DNA of 64,000 bases, from assembly GCF_033096465.1 (NCBI RefSeq), contig NZ_AP028156.1:1198501-1262500 (forward strand), given 5' to 3'. The translations under genes and the position numbers were made by a program. Below the pieces are notes generated by a model. That model worked only from the letters and a program-made list of their open reading frames with translations, was not told the DNA's origin and made no database searches. Shown piece after piece: positions 53,047-61,460 of the stretch. The first letter of the stretch is position 1; each line of letters opens with the position of its first letter. This DNA comes from Blautia luti (GTDB lineage Bacteria; Bacillota; Clostridia; Lachnospirales; Lachnospiraceae).

Positions 53047-53203
53047 ATGAGTTTAGATAATAATTCTCATTCAGTGTTTTTGTTTGATTCTGGTTATGAA
53101 ATATGGCAGAAAGATGCTGGACGATAAGATGTCAGAGAGAACAAAAGAAATCTTTGAAATATAGCACCTGTTGAAACAATCCATCAGTATATAGAGAGTC
53201 AGG
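53047..53203 (+). pseudogene. tnpA relic in copy B
   Basis: Same structure as the relic in copy A: MSLDNNSHSVFLF, a shifted segment MVMKYGRKMLDDKMSERTKE ending in a stop, and a C-terminal ETIHQYIESQGE scrap. The catalytic HUH/Tyr middle is absent. Confidence 0.65.
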
Positions 53204-54310
53204 GTGAGAAAGATAAACCGGGCAGTAAAAATAAGAATCTATCCAAATAAAGAACAGATAACCCAGATAGAGAAGACAATCGGCTGCAGTCGTTTTCTTT
53301 ATAACCGGATGCTTGCGGATAAGATCCGTCGTTATCAGGAAGAAAAAAAGATGCTGAAAAATACGCCGGCCGGATATAAAAAAGAATATCCATGGCTGAA
53401 AGAGGTAGATTCTCTTGCGCTGGCGAATGTACAGTTAAATCTGGAAGGGGCTTTCCGGAAATTTTTCCGGGAACCGGGAGTGGGATTTCCGCATTATAAA
53501 TCAAAAAAACATTCGCGGAAATCCTATACAACGAATATGGTAAATGGGAATATCTGTCTGCAGGACCGGTTCCTGAAACTGCCAAAGATGCAGCCGGTAA
53601 AAATAAAACTCCACCGTATGATCCCGGAGGGATGGAAGCTGAAATCAGTGACTGTGAGTAGGGAACCGTCCGGAAAATATTTTGCCAGCCTGCTGTTCGA
53701 CTGTGAAAACCAAACAGCGGAGAAAAGACAGGCGGAAAAATTCCTGGGGATGGATTTTGCCATGCATGGGATGTGTGTATTTTCTACGGGTGAAAGAGCC
53801 GGATATCCCATGTTCTACCGGAATGCAGAGAAAAAACTTGCCCGGGAACAGAGAAAACTTTCCAGATGTGAAAAGGGCAGCCGTAACTATCAGAAACAGA
53901 AGAAAAAGGTTGCTTTATATCATGAAAAGATAAAGAACCAGAGGAAGGATTTCCAGCATAAGCTCAGCCACAGCCTTGCAGAAGACTATGACGCAGTATG
54001 TGTGGAGGATCTGAACCTGAAGGGGATAGCCGGAGGCCTGCATTTCGGAAAAGGGATACAGGATAACGGATACGGTCAGTTCCTTTCCCTGCTTGGATAT
54101 AAGCTGGAAGAACGTGGAAAATATCTGATAAAAGTAGACAGATATTTTGCATCCAGTAAGATATGCAGCGTATGCGGACATAAGAAGAAAGAGCTGGCAT
54201 TATCAGAACGGATATACCTATGCGAATGTGGAAACCGGATGGACCGGGATGTGAATGCGGCGATCAATATTCTGAAAGAAGGAAAAAGAATATATAAAAA
54301 ATGTGCATAA
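53204..54310 (+). CDS. tnpB: TnpB RNA-guided nuclease of IS605-type element, copy B
   Basis: A 368-residue TnpB, GTG start, about 97 percent identical to copy A by eye. RuvC triad residues are kept: Asp in LGMDFAMHG (Ile-to-Met beside it), Glu in VCVEDLNLK, Asp in MDRDVNAAINIL; the zinc ribbon is intact. No frameshift or stop, so both copies stay under selection or are recent. Confidence 0.88.
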   Translation: MRKINRAVKIRIYPNKEQITQIEKTIGCSRFLYNRMLADKIRRYQEEKKMLKNTPAGYKKEYPWLKEVDSLALANVQLNLEGAFRKFFREPGVGFPHYKSKKHSRKSYTTNMVNGNICLQDRFLKLPKMQPVKIKLHRMIPEGWKLKSVTVSREPSGKYFASLLFDCENQTAEKRQAEKFLGMDFAMHGMCVFSTGERAGYPMFYRNAEKKLAREQRKLSRCEKGSRNYQKQKKKVALYHEKIKNQRKDFQHKLSHSLAEDYDAVCVEDLNLKGIAGGLHFGKGIQDNGYGQFLSLLGYKLEERGKYLIKVDRYFASSKICSVCGHKKKELALSERIYLCECGNRMDRDVNAAINILKEGKRIYKKCA

Positions 54311-54454
54311 TAGCACAGAAAAGATCCGTAACCGGATAAAAAAAGAACCGCGGGACACGCGGGGATAGCCTGTTTTAGCTTTGCCCTGAAGGGCAATTGA
54401 GCAGGAAGCTCCCACTTCAAAATCTGTAAGATTTAAGTGGCGAGAGCATGTCAC
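54311..54454 (+). ncRNA. Predicted omega RNA region and right end, copy B
   Basis: Nearly identical to 28773-28915. The guide portion would lie just outside the element and begin ACAAAGGCTGTTTTCATGG, i.e. the interrupted gene's own sequence. Assigned by family knowledge; the RNA ends are not visible. Confidence 0.5.
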
Positions 54455-54953
54455 ACAAAGGCTGTTTTCATGGTTTGACAGCTATGATATCTATGATGAA
54501 GCAGGCAACACTGTTTATGTAGTAAAGGGCCAGTTGTCCTGGGGACATAAACTTGCAATTTATGATGCTTATGGAAATGAAGTAGGAATGGTTGTTCAGA
54601 AAGTTCTTACCTTCCTTCCTAAATTTGAAATTTATAAAAACGGCAGTTATATCGGATGCCTAAGCAAAGAATTCTCATTCCTGACACCACATTATAATAT
54701 TGATTATAATGGATGGCATATTGATGGAACCATTATGGAATGGGATTATAGCATTCTTGATAGAAGCGGTTATTCAATTGCACGGGTTAGTAAAGAATTG
54801 TTTCATATGACTGATACATATGTTATTGATGTGCCGGATACAGGAAATGCGTTGGATGCTCTGATGTTTGTACTTGCGATTGATGCAGAAAAATGTTCCA
54901 GGAATTAAATAGTTGATTTTGTTGTCAAAGATATTCGGAGATGGGGAGGTAGA

Positions 54954-55172
54954 ATGGGATTATTCAAAAAGAAAATCGTGAAAAAAACATATGACCGAGA
55001 ACATATGAAACCTGTTATTCGTGCAAGCATTTGTACCGGAGAAGAAGTAGCAGGATTCAAAGATATACGGACTGGAAAAATAGAAGAAATCATGCTGATT
55101 AGATCGCCGGAGGACTTAGAAAAATTCAAAGAAATATATGAGATAACAGAGAAAATTGCAAAAGAATATTAG
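54954..55172 (+). CDS. Conserved-looking small hypothetical protein
   Basis: A 72-residue basic-then-acidic protein (MGLFKKKIVKKTYDREHMKP; ASICTGEEVAGFKDIRTGKI). I recall similar small proteins in Firmicutes, without known function. GGGGAGG precedes the ATG. It is followed 25 bp later by the YccF gene and probably co-transcribed. Confidence 0.6.
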   Translation: MGLFKKKIVKKTYDREHMKPVIRASICTGEEVAGFKDIRTGKIEEIMLIRSPEDLEKFKEIYEITEKIAKEY

Positions 55173-55197
55173 ACATTGGATAAGGAGAGGTGTTGTC

Positions 55198-55560
55198 ATG
55201 AGAACTATAGGTAATATCCTTTGGTTTATATTTGGAGGATTACTGGGCGGCCTGGCTTGGATTTTGGCAGGATGCATATGGTGTATTACAATTATTGGAA
55301 TTCCGGTAGGTCTGCAATGTTTTAAATTTGCGACCCTGGCATTCTGGCCGTTTGGAAAAGAAATCGTGTATGGAAATGGCATGTTTTCGTTTTTAGTAAA
55401 TCTTATATGGATTATATTTTTTGGATGGGAAATGGCACTTGGAAACCTGATAGTTGGTTGTATTTGGTGCATTACGATAGTTGGAATTCCATTTGGAAAA
55501 CAGTTTTTCAAGATGGCAAGACTCTCTTTCATGCCATTTGGTGCGAGTGTGATAGGGTAG
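55198..55560 (+). CDS. YccF family membrane protein
   Basis: A 120-residue protein with two repeats of a YccF domain: GGLAWILAGCIWCITIIGIP and, later, GNLIVGCIWCITIVGIPFGK, separated by FWPFGKEIV. Four membrane segments are likely. YccF proteins are small inner-membrane proteins of unknown role. The ATG at 55198 follows AAGGAGAGG. Confidence 0.88.
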   Translation: MRTIGNILWFIFGGLLGGLAWILAGCIWCITIIGIPVGLQCFKFATLAFWPFGKEIVYGNGMFSFLVNLIWIIFFGWEMALGNLIVGCIWCITIVGIPFGKQFFKMARLSFMPFGASVIG

Positions 55561-55657
55561 AATTTAAAATTTAAGGAGTCATTTGAGAGAATGATTCAAA
55601 TATTATTGGAAATCATAAGTTAAAAATCTGTATATTAATTCTTTTGGAGGAATGAAA

Positions 55658-56758
55658 GTGTTAAATGAAAAAATGTGGGAAGCATTCTCAACAATTGAGA
55701 GTACTTTAATACACGTGCTGCCAACAGAATATCAGATGTTCATGTTTGGAGGGAAGATTAAACTTCGCGATATTATCGTACAGATATTTCTTGATTGTTG
55801 CGAGTATGCATATCATCAAAAATCGAAAAAGACATCCTTAAGGCGCCATAGGAAGCAGTCTGATGAGGAGATTTTAGGTGGAGATGCAATGAAAGGACGA
55901 CTTCAAAGAGCGGCAGCTGATATGAATGCGAAGAATGTAACTCTAAGCCATTATGTGAAGGAACATTATGGTTTTGATATAAAGACTCCTGCCTATGAAC
56001 AGAATCAAAGTGTTAATCGTAATAAAAAACCATACATCATAGATAATGCTGAACTATTAGAACTATTACAGTTAGACGAAATCAGCCTGTTGAAGGTTAT
56101 TCTAAATCGAAAGTTTCTTTCCCCGAAATTCTATAATGATGATTTTAGGGTATGTGCTGATGAATATGACAGAGCAGTCCAGAAGTTATTAGTTGGAAGG
56201 GAAGAAAATAATGAAAAGATGGTTTTGAACACATTTACCGTGTTTACTTTAGAATGGCAGTATTATATTGATTTTATGTATAAGATTACGAGTGCCATGG
56301 AAAAGAACAGTATTAGAGAGATACCTGATTTATGGAATCGGCTAACAGCATTTTGTTATCAACCGACAATTAATCCGGCTTTAAATCATTATAGAGAATG
56401 GGCATTTCTAAAGGAAATTACAGTCACAAGCCGAGCAGTTCTTATTAGAAATAAGTTTGTGGATGATGTGGCAACTATGGAGCCCGGACAAGAATACGAA
56501 ATTATTCAGGCATCTTATTTAGAGGCGCTATATCTCATAGTATATTTCCGTGCTGCGCTTATATATAAGGACAAGTCACTCCAAGAATGGTTTTGTAAAG
56601 AAACGGACTTAGAGGATTGGGCATCTGTTTGTGCTTTTTATGACATTTCTCAAGAGTATGTACCAGACAAGATTTGGTCCAATAAAAAGATTCGTTATGC
56701 GAAAACTGCATATAAAGATATGACCTTCGATTACAAACTGCATAACGGCAAAATATAA
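55658..56758 (+). CDS. Uncharacterised 366-residue protein
   Basis: No family recognised. The protein is soluble, helix-rich and acidic (STIESTLIHVLPTEYQMF; NAELLELLQLDEISLLKVIL; EWAFLKEITVTSRAVLIRN). No motif of a nuclease, ATPase or transposase is visible. GTG at 55658 is seven bases from GGAGG; the ATG at 55652 is too close. It starts a run of four or five small unknown genes that ends at an IS607 element, so it may be cargo of a mobile or accessory island. Confidence 0.65.
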   Translation: MLNEKMWEAFSTIESTLIHVLPTEYQMFMFGGKIKLRDIIVQIFLDCCEYAYHQKSKKTSLRRHRKQSDEEILGGDAMKGRLQRAAADMNAKNVTLSHYVKEHYGFDIKTPAYEQNQSVNRNKKPYIIDNAELLELLQLDEISLLKVILNRKFLSPKFYNDDFRVCADEYDRAVQKLLVGREENNEKMVLNTFTVFTLEWQYYIDFMYKITSAMEKNSIREIPDLWNRLTAFCYQPTINPALNHYREWAFLKEITVTSRAVLIRNKFVDDVATMEPGQEYEIIQASYLEALYLIVYFRAALIYKDKSLQEWFCKETDLEDWASVCAFYDISQEYVPDKIWSNKKIRYAKTAYKDMTFDYKLHNGKI

Positions 56759-56836
56759 AAACAGCTGTTTTTGTTCTGAACAATGAGAATCGATACTCCT
56801 AAAATAAAGGTATCATTATTGAAAGGAGATTTTCTC

Positions 56837-57265
56837 ATGAAAGAGCAGAACAAATTATTAGCGTGGGTTAAGGTCCACAAGAAGAAACTGATTATCACTG
56901 GGGTAAGTATCACAGCGATAATAGCAATCATTTTTGGATACAGAAACAAAAAATATCTGACGACGTTATGGGTTACATTGCAGGCTACTATAGCAAAAAT
57001 ACCAGAGAGTGAGCCCGTTGTAGCAGAGGAGATAATCGAAGCATCTGAAACTATTGTTGATGTAATTGAGCCTATGAAGCTTATGGTAGTTGATTCTAGC
57101 AATATCAATCAGATATCTTTTGAGGTCAGTAAGCACATTCGTAAACTTCAAAAAGGGTGGAAACCTTCCAGTGTAAAGGTTGAGACAGCTGCTGAGAATG
57201 GAATACATCTTCTGCAAAACCAGACATGGGTTACTGATTATATGAAAGGCGGTGCAGTGGCATGA
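56837..57265 (+). CDS. Membrane-anchored uncharacterised protein
   Basis: A 142-residue protein with a basic N-terminus (KVHKKK) and one membrane segment (LIITGVSITAIIAIIFGY, about residues 17-34), followed by an acidic stretch and a soluble C-terminus. The ATG at 56837 follows AAAGGAG. Its stop overlaps the next start (ATGA), so the two are coupled. No family recognised. Confidence 0.6.
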   Translation: MKEQNKLLAWVKVHKKKLIITGVSITAIIAIIFGYRNKKYLTTLWVTLQATIAKIPESEPVVAEEIIEASETIVDVIEPMKLMVVDSSNINQISFEVSKHIRKLQKGWKPSSVKVETAAENGIHLLQNQTWVTDYMKGGAVA

Positions 57266-57591
57266 GAAGATCAAACGAAGAGAAGAGACTGTTAACCAAA
57301 CTAGAAAGCGGTATTTTGGATGGGATGGTAGGTGACGAGAAGGTATACCATGGATATAAAGATGTATATTGTGGAAAATACATCAAAAATGGAGAGCCGG
57401 TGTCTTATCGTGAAGGTGAGGCTACCCGTTTCTTTAATGGCAAAGAAAATGAAAGAATACCAGGAAAGAGAAATGAAGAACGTTATGATACAGATGATCG
57501 AAAACTTGAATTTCTTCAGAGATATGGTTGGCTGATTGATGATCCAGAGGTTAGAGCATATAGTGCTAAATTCAAGTCCAAGAAAAAGTAA
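57262..57591 (+). CDS. Uncharacterised charged protein
   Basis: A 109-residue strongly charged, soluble protein (MRRSNEEKRLLTKLESGILD; RKLEFLQRYGWLIDDPEV). Translationally coupled to the preceding membrane protein gene. No family recognised. Confidence 0.55.
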   Translation: MRRSNEEKRLLTKLESGILDGMVGDEKVYHGYKDVYCGKYIKNGEPVSYREGEATRFFNGKENERIPGKRNEERYDTDDRKLEFLQRYGWLIDDPEVRAYSAKFKSKKK

Positions 57592-57685
57592 AGTCACAAA
57601 TGAGGATGTTAATTTTGCTGTTAGTAATGTGAACTATCAAGATTTAACTAAGCACATATTAAATGAAAAGGAAAGAACAGTATGA
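57563..57685 (+). CDS. Possible 40-residue peptide
   Basis: A GTG-started frame overlapping the end of the previous gene; reads KVTNEDVNFAVSNVNYQDLT and HILNEKERTV and looks like real protein. Its stop overlaps the next ATG (ATGA). It may instead be the end of a frameshifted longer gene. Confidence 0.35.
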   Translation: MLNSSPRKSKVTNEDVNFAVSNVNYQDLTKHILNEKERTV

Positions 57686-57858
57686 ACAGACAGGAAATCA
57701 ACGAATTTATTGAAAAAATGGAAGAAGTAGGTGATGTTTGGACGGAAGCGCAAGTAAATGATGTGTATGGTGACAGTAGCTTTGAGGATGCATTAGCTGA
57801 TAGACAATCCAGTCTTGGTCATATGTCCGACATTATAAGTAAAGTTATTAATAAATAA
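57682..57858 (+). CDS. Small uncharacterised protein
   Basis: A 58-residue protein (MNRQEINEFIEKMEEVGDVW; LADRQSSLGHMSDIISKVIN), acidic and helical. AAAGGAAAG lies upstream of the ATG. Last gene of the unknown run before the IS607 element. Confidence 0.55.
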   Translation: MNRQEINEFIEKMEEVGDVWTEAQVNDVYGDSSFEDALADRQSSLGHMSDIISKVINK

Positions 57859-58042
57859 TAATAAGAGAAAAATCAATAGTATTTGTAAGGCGTCAGTGGT
57901 GGAGTATTTCCAGATAATCGAAGTTCTTGAGGGTTTGGTTTGAGGGGTTATTAGCAGTTGAATATAAATTATAAAAATATATAAGCACATGTTGAGTTTT
58001 ATAAGATATTAGGGTAGAATATCATTGAAAGGAGTTGATACT

Positions 58043-58702
58043 TTGAGTAAATATTATTCTATACATGAATTTTCAAAAATTATAGGCGTATCTGCCCAGA
58101 CATTACGAAATTGGGATGCCAATGGAAAACTTCATCCGCATCATACTACAGTAAGTGGCTATAGATATTATTCTGATGAGCAACTCAACCAGGTAATAAA
58201 TGTAAAGCCTAAAAAACGCATTACAATTGGATATTGTCGCGTTTCCAGCCATAAACAGAAAGATGATCTGGAACGACAGATTGATAATGTTAAGACATAT
58301 CTTCTGGCAAAAGGACACCCATTTGAGATAATAAGTGATATCGGTTCCGGGATTAATTATAAGAAAAAAGGACTTCAGGAATTGATCAGGCGAATATCTC
58401 AAAATCAGGTTGAAAAGGTTGTTGTTTTATATAAAGACCGGCTATTACGATTTGGTTTTGAGCTGATAGAATATATCGCTTCACTTTATAATTGTGAGAT
58501 TGAGATTATTGATAATACTGAAAAATCCGAACAGCAGGAACTTGTTGAAGATCTGGTTCAGATAATCACAGTATTCAGTTGTAAATTACAGGGAAAACGA
58601 GCGGATAAAGCTAAGAAACTTATCCGTGAACTGCTACAGGAGGAAACAGATGGTAAAAGCCATAAAAGTAATGTTGATACCAAACAATGTACAGAAAACT
58701 AA
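58043..58702 (+). CDS. tnpA: IS607 family serine recombinase (TnpA)
   Basis: A 219-residue protein. N-terminal MerR-like helix-turn-helix (YYSIHEFSKIIGVSAQTLRN), then a resolvase domain with nucleophile Ser in IGYCRVSSHKQKDDLERQ and VVLYKDRLLRFGFE. TTG start at 58043, eight bases after AAAGGAG. Overlaps tnpB by 53 bp. Confidence 0.92.
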   Translation: MSKYYSIHEFSKIIGVSAQTLRNWDANGKLHPHHTTVSGYRYYSDEQLNQVINVKPKKRITIGYCRVSSHKQKDDLERQIDNVKTYLLAKGHPFEIISDIGSGINYKKKGLQELIRRISQNQVEKVVVLYKDRLLRFGFELIEYIASLYNCEIEIIDNTEKSEQQELVEDLVQIITVFSCKLQGKRADKAKKLIRELLQEETDGKSHKSNVDTKQCTEN

Positions 58703-59813
58703 GATGTTTCAGTACGCTGGTGCTTCAAGATTTGCTTATAACTGGGCTTTGGCCAGGGAAATAGAGAACTATGAAAAAGGCGGCGGATTCATTTCAGATG
58801 CAGGACTCAGAAAAGAATTTACGAAGCTTAGACATTCTGATGAATATGCATGGTTACTGAATATCTCAAATAATGTAACCAAACAGGCAGTTAAAGATGC
58901 CTGTACTGCTTATAAGAACTTTTTCAGGGGTTTGCAAAAGTTCCTAAGATTCAAGTCAAAAAAGAGATCAATGCCGAAGTTCTATCAGGACAACGTTAAG
59001 ATACGCTTCAGCAATACACACGTTAAATTTGAAGGCTTTTCTTCCAGCAGGAAAGCAAATAAACAAAAAATGAATTGGGTAAGACTTGCAGAACATGGAC
59101 GTATTCCGACAAATGCTAAATATATGAACCCGAGAATATCCTTTGACGGATTGAACTGGTGGATCAGCGTATGTGTAGAATTTCCTGACTGCAGGGAAAC
59201 ACTTAATGATGACGGAGTCGGCATAGACCTGGGAATCAAAGATCTGGCTGTCTGCTCTGATGGGGCTAAGTATAAGAACATCAATAAGAGTCAGAAAGTA
59301 AAGAAATCAGAAAAACAGAAACGCAGATTACAGCGTAGTAGCTCTCGTTCTTACGAGAAAAATAAGAAAGGGGAAAGTTACTGTAAAACAAATAATGTGA
59401 TCAAAAAGGAAAAACTTTTATTAAAACGAAATCACAGATTAACAAACATCCGTAAAAATTATTTAAATCAGACCATATCGGAGATCGTAGATCGAAAACC
59501 AAGATTTATATGTATTGAAGATCTGAATGTCAGCGGAATGATGAAAAACAGACATTTATCCAAAGCAGTTCAGGCACAGGGATTTTTTGGGTTTAGAAAA
59601 CAGCTTGAATATAAGTGCAGCGATAAAGGAATCCAGCTTATTGTGGCTGATCGGTTTTATCCATCATCAAAGCTTTGTAGCTGTTGTGGAAACATCAAAA
59701 AAGATCTGAAGTTATCTGACAGAGTTTATAGATGTGCGTGTGGGAATATGATTGACAGAGATTTCCAGGCATCTATAAATCTCAAGATTTATGGAGAAAA
59801 ATTTGCAGGCTGA
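58650..59813 (+). CDS. tnpB: TnpB RNA-guided nuclease of IS607 element
   Basis: A 387-residue TnpB of a different branch from the IS605-type copies. RuvC triad: Asp in GVGIDLGIKDLAV, Glu in CIEDLNVSG, Asp in MIDRDFQAS. Zinc ribbon CSCCG...CACG. AGGAGG supports the ATG at 58650. It seems intact and complete. Confidence 0.9.
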   Translation: MVKAIKVMLIPNNVQKTKMFQYAGASRFAYNWALAREIENYEKGGGFISDAGLRKEFTKLRHSDEYAWLLNISNNVTKQAVKDACTAYKNFFRGLQKFLRFKSKKRSMPKFYQDNVKIRFSNTHVKFEGFSSSRKANKQKMNWVRLAEHGRIPTNAKYMNPRISFDGLNWWISVCVEFPDCRETLNDDGVGIDLGIKDLAVCSDGAKYKNINKSQKVKKSEKQKRRLQRSSSRSYEKNKKGESYCKTNNVIKKEKLLLKRNHRLTNIRKNYLNQTISEIVDRKPRFICIEDLNVSGMMKNRHLSKAVQAQGFFGFRKQLEYKCSDKGIQLIVADRFYPSSKLCSCCGNIKKDLKLSDRVYRCACGNMIDRDFQASINLKIYGEKFAG

Positions 59814-59965
59814 CATTGAAACGTTAATGCAAATATGTACGGATACGTTAGTCCGGAATTTACGCCTATGGAGAGTACAAGAACTTGTGAGTAGATTGAT
59901 ATTTATATCATCAAAAGCATACTCGTTGAAGTAGGAATGGAACATAGAAGTTTATAACTTTTTAT
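59814..59965 (+). ncRNA. Predicted omega RNA region of IS607 element
   Basis: Noncoding, with several pairing segments (ACGGATACGTTAGTCCG; AAGAACTTGTGAG) between tnpB and the element's right end. Family knowledge places the guide RNA here; boundaries are guesses. Confidence 0.35.
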
Positions 59966-59988
59966 AAGTTTTCAGTAACGGAATAGCT

Positions 59989-60204
59989 ATGATATACACA
60001 GTAAAACGAATTGAGGAAGACCTGGACTTCGGTTGTGAAGAGCGACCGAAAGGCGTGCCAGTCATGGCAAGAGTGACGCTTATGAATTCTTCAGGAGAAG
60101 AAATAAGGATAAAAGCAGAGGATGCCATGCTCTATGAATGTAACATCAATGAAGGGGACAAGGTTTGCCTTGATGCAAATAACAAGTTGGAAAAAGTAAA
60201 ATAA
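59989..60204 (+). CDS. Small conserved-looking hypothetical protein
   Basis: A 71-residue protein (MIYTVKRIEEDLDFGCEERP; MNSSGEEIRIKAEDAMLYEC) with a beta-rich pattern. I recall close relatives in Lachnospiraceae, none characterised. No strong ribosome site. It sits just right of the IS607 element. Confidence 0.55.
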   Translation: MIYTVKRIEEDLDFGCEERPKGVPVMARVTLMNSSGEEIRIKAEDAMLYECNINEGDKVCLDANNKLEKVK

Positions 60205-60314
60205 AAATTGTAGAAGAACCAGAGAATATATTTGGATAAAGAAAACCAATGGCTTTGACTGTTATCAGTCTGCATCATTGTTTTTTTTAGTTCTGTTAAT
60301 TCCTGAACAGTAAT

Positions 60315-60376
60315 GGTTGTTGGAATTTTTGTACAGCCATTTGGTGTAAACTGATAACATTAGAAAAAGAAATCAA
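60315..60376 (+). repeat. 62-bp direct repeat, left of ars cassette
   Basis: Differs from 62077-62138 at only four positions and contains TTGTACAGCC...TGATAAC, a possible promoter (TTGTAC, 17 bp, TGATAA). A short abandoned start (ATGGGGAAAGAATAC) follows. The two copies flank the arsR-DUF5714-arsC group. Confidence 0.75.
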
Positions 60377-60466
60377 AAGCGAGAGATAAAATGGGGAAAG
60401 AATACTATATAACTCTTATTTAATAAATATACATTGACAAGTATCTATGCGTATGATAAATTGACA

Positions 60467-60484
60467 CATAGACAAATGTCTATG
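60467..60484. promoter_or_regulatory. ArsR-type operator
   Basis: CATAGACA (60467-60474) and TGTCTATG (60477-60484) are perfect arms around AA, just before the arsR ribosome site. TTGACA at 60434-60439 with TAAATT 17 bp on (60457-60462) may be the promoter. Confidence 0.7.
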
Positions 60485-60497
60485 CGAGGTGGCGAAA

Positions 60498-60767
60498 ATG
60501 GAAACAAGAGATATGATACTGATATGTAAAGCATTATCGGATACAAATAGGCTGGAGATTGTTCAGATGCTGTCAGACGGAGAAAAATGCGGATGTAAGA
60601 TTTTGGATAAATTCAATATCACGCAGCCTACTTTATCACATCATATGAAAATATTGGTCGACTGTGAGCTTGTAAATGATCGTAAGGAAGGTAAGTGGCA
60701 TCATTATTCTCTGAATAAAAAAGTAATAAGAGAGGCAAGTTCATTTATTGAAGCTTTGGGAAGGTAG
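60498..60767 (+). CDS. arsR: ArsR family metal-sensing repressor
   Basis: An 89-residue winged-helix protein: LICKALSDTNRLEIVQMLSD, Cys pair in EKCGCKILDKF (candidate As(III)/metal ligands), QPTLSHHMKILVDCELV recognition helix. The ATG at 60498 is five bases from GAGGTGG; GTG at 60489 is inside it. A palindromic operator lies just upstream, implying autorepression. Confidence 0.9.
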   Translation: METRDMILICKALSDTNRLEIVQMLSDGEKCGCKILDKFNITQPTLSHHMKILVDCELVNDRKEGKWHHYSLNKKVIREASSFIEALGR

Positions 60768-60770
60768 GAA

Positions 60771-61460
60771 ATGGAAATGAAAGAAGAATGTATTATATGT
60801 AAAGCACCACTTATATATCTTGAAAAAGATGAAATGATGGAGTGCGTGTTATGCCATAAAAAGGAAGTAAGCAAAACCCGATGTGAGCAGGGCCATTATG
60901 TATGTAATGAATGCCATACAAAAGGAATGGATGTAATTATAGACATATGTCTTAGTGAAATATCTAAGAATCCGATAGAAATTATAAGAAAAATGATGGA
61001 ACAGCCATTCTGTCATATGCATGGACCAGAGCATCATGTTATGGTTGGTTCAGCGCTCCTTGCTGCATATAAAAATGCAGGTGGTGAGATTGATTTGCCG
61101 GAAGCGCTACTTGAAATGATGAATCGAGGAAAAGCTGTTCCGGGTGGCGTATGTGGATTCTGGGGTGCTTGTGGTGCTGGAATTAGTACAGGAATGTTTA
61201 TATCAATAATCTCAGGAGCGACTCCACTTAAAAATGAACCTTGGGGGCTTGCTAATAAAATGACTTCCAAGGCACTTGACGCAATCGGGAGCATTGGTGG
61301 ACCAAGATGTTGTAAAAGAGATTCCTATATAGCCATAATTTCAGCGATAGACTATGTAGCGGAAAATTTCAATGTACAAATGGAAAAGTCAGTTATAAAG
61401 TGTATTCATTTTGATAAGAACAACCAATGTATTAAGGAGAGGTGTCCATTTCATGAATAA
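60771..61460 (+). CDS. DUF5714 domain-containing protein
   Basis: A 229-residue Cys-rich protein. The N-terminal zinc ribbon (CIICKAPL...CVLCHKKE...CEQGHYVCNECH) is followed by a conserved core: FCHMHGPEHHVMVGSALLAA, PGGVCGFWGACGAGISTGMF, ATPLKNEPWGLANKMTSKAL and GGPRCCKRDSYIAI. The family appears beside arsR and methyltransferase genes in anaerobes, but its reaction is not known to me. It is between arsR and arsC and overlaps arsC by 8 bp, so a role in arsenic or thiol chemistry is plausible. Confidence 0.8.
   Translation: MEMKEECIICKAPLIYLEKDEMMECVLCHKKEVSKTRCEQGHYVCNECHTKGMDVIIDICLSEISKNPIEIIRKMMEQPFCHMHGPEHHVMVGSALLAAYKNAGGEIDLPEALLEMMNRGKAVPGGVCGFWGACGAGISTGMFISIISGATPLKNEPWGLANKMTSKALDAIGSIGGPRCCKRDSYIAIISAIDYVAENFNVQMEKSVIKCIHFDKNNQCIKERCPFHE

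Larger units (their letters stand above)
52859..54454 (+). mobile_element. IS200/IS605-type element, copy B
   Basis: About 1596 bp with the same ends as copy A: preceded by TTTAAC (52853-52858), left-end hairpin (CCCTCACC with GGTGATGGG), right-end hairpin and final TCAC (54451-54454). It is inserted without target duplication, as expected for this family. It carries the same decayed tnpA and an intact tnpB. Confidence 0.88.
52836..54908 (+). pseudogene. LURP-one-related protein gene interrupted by IS605-type copy B
   Basis: Reading 52836-52858, skipping the element, and continuing at 54455 gives one uninterrupted frame: MEFDYYLTQRLFSWFDSYDI, then YDEAGNTVYVVKGQLSWGHK and on to EKCSRN before the stop at 54906-54908. 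The family (LURP-one-related, tubby-like fold) starts similarly (..KQRVFSW). The insertion falls at codon 8. The ATG at 52836 lacks a good ribosome site. The remaining 3' frame (from 54534) is unlikely to be functional. Confidence 0.8.
57985..59965 (+). mobile_element. IS607-family element
   Basis: A serine-recombinase tnpA overlapping a tnpB, as in IS607. The left end is not sharp (about 57965-58020); the right end is near 59965, after a stretch containing ACTCGTTGAAGTAGGAATGG that looks like the 3' part of the TnpB guide RNA. No inverted repeats or target duplication, as expected. Confidence 0.7.
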
